Source: JAHCHG01 sp965214585
GTDB taxonomy: Bacteria; Acidobacteriota; Blastocatellia; Pyrinomonadales; Pyrinomonadaceae
DNA: 64,000 nt
Reading direction: 5' to 3'
Assembly: GCA_965214585.1 (NCBI GenBank)
Contig: OZ243957.1
Span: 4,464,001 to 4,528,000, forward strand
Below, one piece after another: positions 7,473 to 14,256 of this stretch. Position numbers and translations under genes: made by a program. The notes beneath the pieces were generated by a model, which saw only the letters and a program-made list of their open reading frames with translations, was not told where the DNA came from and made no database searches. The first letter of the stretch is position 1. Each line of letters opens with the position of its first letter.

Positions 7473-7554
7473 GACTGAAAATTTGCTAATGCTCCCGCAC
7501 AAAAATAACTGAAATGGGAGTGTAATTAACTCAAGTTACGCATAATTAGTTTTC

Positions 7555-7777
7555 GTCGCTGAAAGCGACAAATATAATAGCGTAGGGCGAGAGCGAAGTA
7601 TGAGCGAAACCCTACGTTATTTTCATCATTATTCGATTGCTCGCTGAAGGCGAGCGACAATCAACGTAATTTGTTGCTCACCTTCAGCGAGCAAAATATA
7701 TTTTAATTCGACGTAGGGTTTCATTCCGCTTTGCTCCATTGCACCCTACGCTATTATATTTGTCGCCGTTGGCGACA
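7555..7777. repeat. Nested palindromic MITE-like element, family 1
   Basis: In a 444-bp gene-free gap. The outer arms (GTCGCTGAAAGCGACAAATA and onward to GCGTAGGG, mirrored at 7744-7777) enclose a second inverted pair around CCCTACGT and a third around GCTCGCTGAAGG. A second copy with the same nesting is at 26543-26770. No ORF lies inside, so if mobile it depends on a transposase elsewhere. Confidence 0.85.
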
Positions 7778-7916
7778 GGAAAAAACACCAAATGCGTAAC
7801 ATCAGTAATTAATTTTGTTGGAGTGCTGAAAACAAAGGCGGAAACAAGGGCAGTAATGGAGGATGCTGTTTTAATATCAACTTTTCTCTAATCTAATTCT
7901 AAATATTCTTTTGGAA

Positions 7917-9029
7917 TCAGCTAAAATTGTCACTTCTGACCGATTCACCGTTTTTGACCGTGAAAATCTCCGCATTCGCGCCGAATTTCTCGACGAAGGA
8001 TTCTTTTGAAGTCGTTACAAAAGTCTGCGTTTTGTCGCTCAAATATTCGAGCAGTTGTCCGATGCGGCGATAATCAAGTTCGGCATCAATGTCGTCGAGC
8101 AGAAAAAGCGGATATTCCTGATGCTGTTGGTAATAGACGGAAAGCGTGGCAAGCTGTAAAATTAAAAGTGCGCTTCTCTGCTGACCGCTCGAACCGTATT
8201 TTCTCAGATCGCGTTTGTCGAATAAAATATCTAATTCGTCGCGGTGCGTTCCGATCAGGGAATATCCGGCGGCGAGTTCGGCTTGAACGCGCAAATTCAA
8301 GCGTTCGGCAAGCAAATTCGCGTAATCGTCCAAATTGCCTTTGCCTTCGAGCGACGAAACGTAGCGAATCGAAACTTCTTCTTTGCCGAAAAGTTTTTTC
8401 ATCAAATCTTCGTTCAATCTTTCGACGTAGCGAACACGCGCTTTGTGAATTCTCGTCGCGTGGTTTATCAACTGCTCGTTCCACGGCTGTAAAAGTTCGG
8501 CGACCTTTTCGAGAGAATATTCTTCGCTCTTGGCTGATTGCAAAAGACTGTTTTTCTGGCGCGTAACGCGGTTGTAATCGGAAAGCGTCTGGACAAACGG
8601 CGGATAAATCGAAACGATTCCGCCGTCGAGAAATTTGCGTCTGGCATCAGGTCCGCCGCGCACGATTTCCAGTTCGTCCGAATTGAAAATCACGGCGTGA
8701 AGCTGTCCTAAAAATCTCTGCACGGTTTCTTTTTTATTGTTGACGGTTAAAATTTTGCTTCTGCCTTCGACGATTACCTGTAATTTTCGCGTAATGTCTT
8801 CGCTGCGTTCGACATCGCCGCGCACAATCGCCATTTTATCATCAAATTTTATCGCTTCGACAAGCCGCGCAGTCTTAAAAGATTTCGTCGTCGCAAGCAG
8901 ATAAATCGCTTCGAGCCAATTTGTTTTGCCTTGTCCGTTTTCTCCGAAAATTATATTCAGATTTTTTCCGCAAGAAATTTTTCCCTGCAAATTGCGGAAG
9001 TTTTCCGCTTCGAGCGATTTGAGCAGCAT
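7917..9029 (-). CDS. recF: DNA replication and repair protein RecF
   Basis: 370 residues, the usual RecF length. Walker A GENGQGKT at 29-36, signature SSGQQRS at 280-286 and Walker B LFLLDDIDAELD at 308-319 are all intact, as is GTHRDEL at 260. RecF is an SMC-like ATPase that acts with RecO and RecR to load RecA at single-strand gaps. It stands alone here, without the usual dnaA-dnaN-gyrB neighbours. Confidence 0.96.
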   Translation of the reverse strand: MLLKSLEAENFRNLQGKISCGKNLNIIFGENGQGKTNWLEAIYLLATTKSFKTARLVEAIKFDDKMAIVRGDVERSEDITRKLQVIVEGRSKILTVNNKKETVQRFLGQLHAVIFNSDELEIVRGGPDARRKFLDGGIVSIYPPFVQTLSDYNRVTRQKNSLLQSAKSEEYSLEKVAELLQPWNEQLINHATRIHKARVRYVERLNEDLMKKLFGKEEVSIRYVSSLEGKGNLDDYANLLAERLNLRVQAELAAGYSLIGTHRDELDILFDKRDLRKYGSSGQQRSALLILQLATLSVYYQQHQEYPLFLLDDIDAELDYRRIGQLLEYLSDKTQTFVTTSKESFVEKFGANAEIFTVKNGESVRSDNFS

Positions 9030-9109
9030 ACAACTATTTTACCATAAACCGCACCAAAAATAATCGCTATCATTTGGTTTTTAAATCGTTTGAAATTATA
9101 AGAAAGTTT

Positions 9110-9634
9110 ATGAAATATATTTTATTTTTTGTTCTGCTGTTCGCTCTTTGCTTTTCAACATTCGGGCAAAACAAAGCTGCTAAAATAAAAACAACAGCCG
9201 AAAACGATGCGGGATTCGTCGCTTTGGACGGGAAAATCTACGGCGAAAAAGAGTTGTCCGGCAAAATTGTCGTGATGAATTTCTGGTATTCAAAATGTCT
9301 GCCGTGCGTCGAGGAAATTCCCGAATTAAATAAAATCGTCAATGAATATAAAGACAACAAAGACATTGTTTTTCTCGGTTTTGCGACGGATGAAAAAGTG
9401 CAGCTTCAAAAATTCTTGAAAAAACATCCGTTTGAATATGCGATAATCCCGGACGCAATTCAGCCGATTCTCAAATTTTCAGTTCCCGACGAAAAAGGCA
9501 GAATCGAAATAAAATTTCCGACGCACATAATCGTCAGCCGCGAAGGTAAAATAATTTTACGCGAAACCGGCATAAAAGGAATCGGCAAACTGAAAAATGA
9601 ATTGAAAAGTCTGGCGAAAATCGAAGAAAAGTAA
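9110..9634 (+). CDS. TlpA-like periplasmic thioredoxin-fold protein
   Basis: 174 residues from the ATG at 9110, which begins a clear signal peptide (MKYILFFVLLFALCFSTFG). The active site is CLPC (Cys63, Cys66) in FWYSKCLPCVEE, with a later cis-proline-type FPTHIIV strand. These proteins act outside the cytoplasm as thiol-disulfide oxidoreductases, often reducing substrates for cytochrome c maturation or envelope repair. No cytochrome genes are adjacent, so the partner is unknown. An in-frame start 36 bp upstream would spoil the signal peptide. Confidence 0.85.
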   Translation: MKYILFFVLLFALCFSTFGQNKAAKIKTTAENDAGFVALDGKIYGEKELSGKIVVMNFWYSKCLPCVEEIPELNKIVNEYKDNKDIVFLGFATDEKVQLQKFLKKHPFEYAIIPDAIQPILKFSVPDEKGRIEIKFPTHIIVSREGKIILRETGIKGIGKLKNELKSLAKIEEK

Positions 9635-9707
9635 ACGAGATATTTTTGCCGAATTTGCCAATTCCGCCGCGTTTGAGGTATATTTTTATTTACCGCAAAG
9701 TTTTTGC

Positions 9708-9792
9708 GGAGAGATCGCATAATGGTATTGCAGTAGTCTTGAAAACTACCGGGCGTAAGCCTATGCAGGTTCGACTCCTGTTCTCTCCGCCA
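9708..9792 (+). tRNA. tRNA-Ser (anticodon TGA)
   Basis: Acceptor GGAGAGA pairs with TCTCTCC; the anticodon stem GTAGT/ACTAC encloses CTTGAAA with anticodon TGA at 9740-9742. The variable arm is extended (about 15 nt with a GGGC/GCCT stem), as expected for a class II tRNA-Ser. The T arm is CAGG-TTCGACT-CCTG. CCA is encoded (9790-9792). The D stem has only three clean pairs (GCA/TGC) and the D loop is short, compared with typical bacterial tRNA-Ser. Confidence 0.92.
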
Positions 9793-9809
9793 TTTTAATT
9801 TTTAGATTT

Positions 9810-9843
9810 GCGATTTTGGATTTTTCCGAAATCGCTTTTTTTA
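9810..9843 (+). terminator. Intrinsic terminator after tRNA-Ser
   Basis: An 11-bp stem (9810-9820 with 9825-9835, one G-U pair) and a TTTT loop are followed by an 8-base T run. It lies 18 bp after the tRNA CCA. Confidence 0.8.
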
Positions 9844-9883
9844 TTACAGCCTAACTTTCGGCAATGGTCAATTTAGAACTTTT

Positions 9884-9957
9884 GGCAGTAGCGTCGGCGT
9901 GAGCCGATGCGCCCGCCGCAACTGTATTTACGCATCGGCTGACGCACGACGCTGCTG
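9884..9957. repeat. Imperfect REP-like palindrome
   Basis: The arms GCAGTAGCGTCGGCGTGAG... and its mirror (ending GACGCTGCTGA) form a ~27-bp stem with a few mismatches around an ACTGTATTTA loop. No further copy of exactly this sequence is seen in the window. Confidence 0.6.
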
Positions 9958-9983
9958 ACTTTTCAACTTTCGTAAACTTTTCA

Positions 9984-10011
9984 TTGATTTTTTTTTGCGC
10001 TTTGGTATAAC
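9984..10011 (+). promoter_or_regulatory. Promoter of the TetR gene
   Basis: TTGATT (9984-9989), a 16-bp spacer and TATAAC (10006-10011). The predicted start of transcription falls just before the palindromic operator at 10022. Confidence 0.5.
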
Positions 10012-10021
10012 CTTATAAAAA

Positions 10022-10039
10022 TGAATGACCATTCATTCA
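10022..10039 (+). promoter_or_regulatory. FadR-type TetR operator
   Basis: TGAATGA, four bases, TCATTCA: two perfect 7-bp half-sites. This is the known box of TetR-family fatty-acid degradation repressors (Bacillus FadR type). It overlaps the predicted transcription start of the TetR gene, 19 bp before its ATG, so autorepression is likely. Confidence 0.8.
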
Positions 10040-10057
10040 CCAACTTCAAAAAAAATT

Positions 10058-10699
10058 ATGGCGCAAACCGTGCAGTTAAAAAATTCCGGTAAAAATACGA
10101 GTTCGGGCAAACGCGAAATTATTTTGCAGGCGGCGACTAAGGTTTTTGCCAACAACGGTTATTTTAATTCTAAAGTTGCCGATATTGCGAAGGAAGCCGG
10201 CATTGCCGACGGAACTGTTTATCTTTATTTTAAGAGCAAAAACGAGATACTGCATTCGCTTTTTGACCGCGCGATGGCGGAATTTATCAGCGAAGGAAAA
10301 GCCGAAATCGCCGAAATCGAAAAAGCCGACGAGAGGCTTCGCCGAATCGCCGAACTGCATCTGGAAAAACTCGGCGCAGACCGCGAATTGGCGATTGTTT
10401 TCCAGATCGAACTGCGCGGTTCGACAAAATTTATGGAAGAATTTTCCGCCGCAGGCTTTGCCGATTATCTGGATATTATCACGCAGACGATAAAAGACGG
10501 ACAAAAACAGGGCGTTTTTCGCGCGGATTTAAAGCCGATAATCTGCGCGAAAATTCTATACGGTGCGCTTGATGAAATGGTCACAAACTGGATTTTGTCG
10601 AAAAAATCTTATCCGCTTGCGCCGATGGCGGATGTCGTTTTGGAGATATTTTTCGGCGGAATTAACGCTCGGAGTAACGGCTTTAGCCGTGAAAACTGA
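10058..10699 (+). CDS. TetR-family transcriptional regulator, FadR-like
   Basis: 213 residues from the ATG at 10058; an earlier in-frame ATG at 10025 lies inside the operator and is rejected. The N-terminal helix-turn-helix reads ATKVFANNGYFNSKVADIAKEAG...GTVYLYFKSK. The C-terminal half is the ligand-binding domain. The operator type and the acyl-CoA synthetase gene 91 bp downstream suggest that it senses acyl-CoA and represses fatty-acid degradation genes. The last residues (ARSNGFSREN) are encoded by the left arm of a palindromic repeat, so the original C-terminus may have been replaced. Confidence 0.88.
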   Translation: MAQTVQLKNSGKNTSSGKREIILQAATKVFANNGYFNSKVADIAKEAGIADGTVYLYFKSKNEILHSLFDRAMAEFISEGKAEIAEIEKADERLRRIAELHLEKLGADRELAIVFQIELRGSTKFMEEFSAAGFADYLDIITQTIKDGQKQGVFRADLKPIICAKILYGALDEMVTNWILSKKSYPLAPMADVVLEIFFGGINARSNGFSREN

Positions 10700-10772
10700 G
10701 GTAAATCCAAAGTTGAAATAAAATATAAACAGTTTGAGTAATCGCGCGGTTTCACGACTAAAGCCGTTACTC
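10672..10772. repeat. Palindromic element, AGTAACGGCTTTAGCCGT type
   Basis: The arm GAGTAACGGCTTTAGCCGTG at 10672 is mirrored, imperfectly, by CACGACTAAAGCCGTTACTC ending at 10772, with an AT-rich centre. The left arm lies inside the 3' end of the TetR gene. A related arm is seen at 46049. Confidence 0.75.
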
Positions 10773-10790
10773 TGAACTTGATTTTTCCCG

Positions 10791-12659
10791 ATGGAAAGTC
10801 TAGCTAAAAATAAGATCAGACGAAATGTGAAGCGGATTCCGCTTGAGAAAAACGAGCCGCGCACTTTGGCGGAATTGTTTTTGTATGCGGTTGAAACGCA
10901 TAAACGCGCTGATGCTCTGAATTATAAAAAGGACGGCGAATGGCGTTCGATTTCGTCGGACGAAATGCTCGAACGCGCTGAAAATATCGCGCTCGGTCTT
11001 TACTCGCTCGGTTTAAGACGAGGCGAACGCGCGGCAATTCTCGCGGCAAATTCGCCCGAATGGACTTTGACGGACGCGGGTTGTCAATTCGGCGGATTTG
11101 TTGATGTTCCGATTTACACGACGCTTGCCTCCGATTCGGTCAGATATATTTTGAACGATTCGGGCGCGAAAATATTTTTTGTGCAAAACGCGGAGAATTT
11201 TGAGCGCGTCAGGGAAATTCTGCCCGAATGCGCGGAGATCGAAAAACTCGTTTTCTTTGATTTTTCAAATGTTACAGCCGAAAATGCGATGTCGCTTGCC
11301 GATCTGGAAAAGGCGGGCGCGAAACTCAAAGCGGAAAAACCGGATTTGTTAAAGGAAATATCGGCAAAAATCGAGCCGGATGACGTTGCAACTTTGATCT
11401 ACACTTCGGGAACGACGGGCGAACCGAAAGGCGTGATGCTGTCGCACGAAAATATCGTTTCAAATGTAATTGATACGGGCGGGAATTTCAGTTTTACGAG
11501 CGATGACAAACCGCTTTCCGTTCTTCCGCTGTCGCACGTTTTCGAGCGCACGGGAATGTATCTGTATATTTTTAACGGAATGGCGGTTTATTACGCCGAA
11601 TCTATCGAAAAAGCGGCGGATAATCTGCGCGAAGTGAAACCGACGATCTTTGTCGGCGTTCCCAGAATTTTTGAGAAGGCGTATGCGAAGGCGAAATTTC
11701 TTTCGGCGCAGGAAAGCGTCGTCAAGGGCGCGATTTTCGATTGGGCGGTTGCCGTCGGCAAGGAATACGCTTTGAGAGTCGAGCAGAAAGAGGAAATTTC
11801 CTATCTTCTGGCAATGAAACACGCGGTTGCGGACAATTTTGTTTTCTCGAAACTGCGTGAATTTTTCGGCGGAAATCTGCGTTTCTGCATCACGGGCGGC
11901 GCGGCTTTGTCGGACGATATTTTCCTGATTTTTAACGGCGCGGGAATTTCGATTATGCAGGGTTACGGTTTAACGGAAACTTCGCCCGTCGTAACAACTA
12001 ACACGCCGATCAATCTGCGGCTCGGAACTGTCGGAAAACCGATTCGCAACGTCGAGATACGCATTGCCGAAGACGGCGAAATCGAAGTTACGGGTCCGGG
12101 CGTGATGCTCGGTTATTACAATAAACCAAACGCGACGAAAGCGGCTTTTACCAAAGACGGCTGGTTTAAAACGGGCGACATCGGCAAAATTGATAAAGAT
12201 GATTTTCTGCGAATCACCGACCGCAAAAAAGAACTTTTCAAGACTTCCGGCGGAAAGTATATCGCGCCTTCGCCAATCGAACAGTGCATAAAAGCGTCGC
12301 GGTTTGTCAATCAGGTCGTTTTAATCGGAAACTCCCGAAAGTTCCCCGCCGCTTTGATCGTGCCGAATTTCGAGCAGCTTGAAAGCTACGCCAAACTCAA
12401 AGAATTAGACATCAAATCAAACGAGGAATTTTGCACACATCCGCGAATCGTTGATCTGGTCGAAAGGCAGATCGCGCAGTTGACCGAACATCTCTCCAGA
12501 TACGAAAGGGTTAAGAAAATCGCTCTGCTCGAAAACGAACTTACGGTTGAAGGCGGCGAACTTACGCCGACTTTGAAGATGAAAAGGCGCGTGATTGACG
12601 AGAAATACGCCGATGTTATCGAGCAAATCTACAAAGACGCGGAAAAGAAAAAATCGTGA
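10791..12659 (+). CDS. Long-chain acyl-CoA synthetase (AMP-forming)
   Basis: 622 residues. The AMP-binding P-loop YTSGTTGEPKG is near residue 204, YGLTETSP near 390, and the GWFKTGDIG and RKKELFKTSGGKYI motifs follow near 457-490. These define the long-chain (FadD15/LC-FACS) group of adenylate-forming enzymes, which activate fatty acids with ATP and CoA. It lies downstream of the TetR regulator with only a repeat between them and may be co-transcribed with it. The coding end overlaps a terminator. The specific chain-length preference cannot be read from the sequence. Confidence 0.92.
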   Translation: MESLAKNKIRRNVKRIPLEKNEPRTLAELFLYAVETHKRADALNYKKDGEWRSISSDEMLERAENIALGLYSLGLRRGERAAILAANSPEWTLTDAGCQFGGFVDVPIYTTLASDSVRYILNDSGAKIFFVQNAENFERVREILPECAEIEKLVFFDFSNVTAENAMSLADLEKAGAKLKAEKPDLLKEISAKIEPDDVATLIYTSGTTGEPKGVMLSHENIVSNVIDTGGNFSFTSDDKPLSVLPLSHVFERTGMYLYIFNGMAVYYAESIEKAADNLREVKPTIFVGVPRIFEKAYAKAKFLSAQESVVKGAIFDWAVAVGKEYALRVEQKEEISYLLAMKHAVADNFVFSKLREFFGGNLRFCITGGAALSDDIFLIFNGAGISIMQGYGLTETSPVVTTNTPINLRLGTVGKPIRNVEIRIAEDGEIEVTGPGVMLGYYNKPNATKAAFTKDGWFKTGDIGKIDKDDFLRITDRKKELFKTSGGKYIAPSPIEQCIKASRFVNQVVLIGNSRKFPAALIVPNFEQLESYAKLKELDIKSNEEFCTHPRIVDLVERQIAQLTEHLSRYERVKKIALLENELTVEGGELTPTLKMKRRVIDEKYADVIEQIYKDAEKKKS

Positions 12660-12688
12660 GCAAATTAAATTTGTTCACGATTTTTTTT
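12652..12688 (+). terminator. Intrinsic terminator of the acyl-CoA synthetase gene
   Basis: A 14-bp stem (AATCGTGAGCAAAT with its mirror, one G-U pair) and 3-base loop, followed by eight T. The stop codon of the gene (12657-12659) lies inside the left arm. Confidence 0.85.
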
Positions 12689-12742
12689 GTTCTATTTAGA
12701 ATAAATAAAAGCATTTTTCCATACGCCGAATATCAGATCGCT

Positions 12743-13732
12743 TTAATAGATAACTCTCTGCGGCAAAATAGAACCTGCTTGGCGAACGCTGCCCGTCGCT
12801 ACTTCAAGCAAAAATTGAGCAATGCTTTTCTTTGCCTTATCTACTTCAACAATGTCATACGGTTCAAGCATTATATCTTTTTCCTCACCATCCTTGATCT
12901 TTTCGTAATTAACCGAAATAACCTTTGGATTCGGTGAATTTTCTACCTGCCTGTAAATTTTTATATTCTTTGATTTTGCTTCGCGCCGCAAACCGCCGGC
13001 TTGCGAAATCGCCTGCGTCAGCGGCAAACCTTTATCGGAAACTAAAATTTCCTTGCCGATAACATTTACCTCGCCGACAACATAAATCGGAGAAGCGGCG
13101 GGAACAACAATAATATCGCCCGGATAAATTACCGGATTCGATTCGACTCTGCCTGAACGCAGACTGCTCAAAGAGTAATGACGCGAAGGAATCCGCCCGT
13201 CATTGGCAATCCAGTTTTCATCATTTTCTTCCGTACACAAAGGCGGTCTGGTGCGCGTTACCTGTATCAAACCGCCCGCTTTATCAGTTACTCCGCCGGC
13301 AACGGAAATCATATCCAAAAGATTTGCTTCGCGGCTTAATGTAACTTCAACATTTTTGCGAACTTCACCGTAAACATTGACCGGCGGACGACTGTTGCGT
13401 TCCGTTACGTTTACGGTAACTTGCGGATCTCTCAGATATTTACTCAAAAGCTGCGTAACGTCGGCACGGATTTCTTTTTCCGTGCGGCATTTCGCCATTA
13501 TCCCTTCGGTAAAAAACGGCACTTGGAATTTTCCGTTTTGGTCAATCGTCGCCGTAAAATTAAATTGCGGTTCATTAAGAACCTTTCCCTCTATTTTATC
13601 GTTCGGACCGATCAAATATCCGCGCTGCGGTTCGGGTTCGGGATTCACGACAACGGAATCGGTATCCTGCGCCAAAGCCGCCAAAGACAGCCCGAAAACG
13701 AGGACAAAAAGCGTTAAAATTTTTATTTTCAT
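12743..13732 (-). CDS. Polysaccharide export protein (Wza/KpsD type, SLBB domains)
   Basis: 329 residues. Signal peptide MKIKILTLFVLVFGLSLAALAQ; the start is placed here because an upstream in-frame ATG gives a poor leader, and AGAGG precedes this ATG. A poly-export domain (YLIGPNDKIEGKVLN, then VTVNVTERNSRPPVNVYGEV) is followed by two SLBB segments (NLLDMISVAGGV; PIYVVGEVNVIGKE...LTQAISQAGG). Such proteins form the outer-membrane passage for capsular or exopolysaccharide. No lipobox cysteine is seen. The CapD-type enzyme gene lies 3.5 kb away on the other strand. Confidence 0.9.
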   Translation of the reverse strand: MKIKILTLFVLVFGLSLAALAQDTDSVVVNPEPEPQRGYLIGPNDKIEGKVLNEPQFNFTATIDQNGKFQVPFFTEGIMAKCRTEKEIRADVTQLLSKYLRDPQVTVNVTERNSRPPVNVYGEVRKNVEVTLSREANLLDMISVAGGVTDKAGGLIQVTRTRPPLCTEENDENWIANDGRIPSRHYSLSSLRSGRVESNPVIYPGDIIVVPAASPIYVVGEVNVIGKEILVSDKGLPLTQAISQAGGLRREAKSKNIKIYRQVENSPNPKVISVNYEKIKDGEEKDIMLEPYDIVEVDKAKKSIAQFLLEVATGSVRQAGSILPQRVIY

Positions 13733-13861
13733 AGTAAGACAAACCTCTATATCAATTATTTTGGAAATGAAAGTAGAATAATATATCAAACACGGCTTTG
13801 ATTCAACTTTTTACCTTAATAGTTGCATTTTTAATTATGAAGTTTATTTCATCATTTGTCT

Positions 13862-13890
13862 TTGACAGGCGAATTCTACAATGATACTCT
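13862..13890 (+). promoter_or_regulatory. Candidate promoter in the 13733-14256 gap
   Basis: Perfect TTGACA (13862-13867), a 17-bp spacer and a weak TACTCT (13885-13890). No coding region follows before a strong terminator at 14048. Confidence 0.4.
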
Positions 13891-13896
13891 GCAATA

Positions 13897-14084
13897 ACCC
13901 TTAATAATGATGACAATTAGAATTATATATGTTATCAGTTTTTATCTCACAACTAACTCTGTTCGACAACTCTCTTTCGAGCGTAATAATGTTGTTCGGA
14001 ATTTTTTGTAGAAATGAAATAAGAGATTTAACGATATTAAAATAAGAAGCCTTGAAGTTACTTGCAATAACTTCAAGGCTTTTT
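13897..14084 (+). ncRNA. Candidate small RNA between promoter and orphan terminator
   Basis: A ~190-nt segment runs from the predicted start of the 13862 promoter to the intrinsic terminator at 14048-14084. It has no ORF of note, but a possible internal hairpin (TTCGACAAC with GTTGTTCGG at about 13958-14000). The terminator otherwise has no gene to serve on this strand. The call rests on this arrangement alone; no known RNA family is recognised. Confidence 0.3.
14048..14084 (+). terminator. Strong orphan intrinsic terminator
   Basis: A perfect 13-bp stem (14048-14060 with 14068-14080), a 7-base CTTGCAA loop and a T run. No + strand gene ends within 1.3 kb upstream. Confidence 0.8.
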
Positions 14085-14256
14085 GTCTAAGTGCTTCTGC
14101 TGTGTTTCGGACAACAGATACGACTCATAACAATTTCGTATATTAGCGCAAATGCAGCGAAGTTTCAACGATTGGCACGAGAAATTAAAATTTTTGGCGC
14201 GTGAGTTCTCCGCTTAATTTTTGATTTTTCCTTTTGCTTAAAAATAGGAGAAACTT

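Noticed and set aside
14172..14190. Sigma-54 promoter before the RHS gene (TTGGCACGAGAAATTAAA)
   Set aside because: The -24 TGGCAC is good but the -12 GC is missing.
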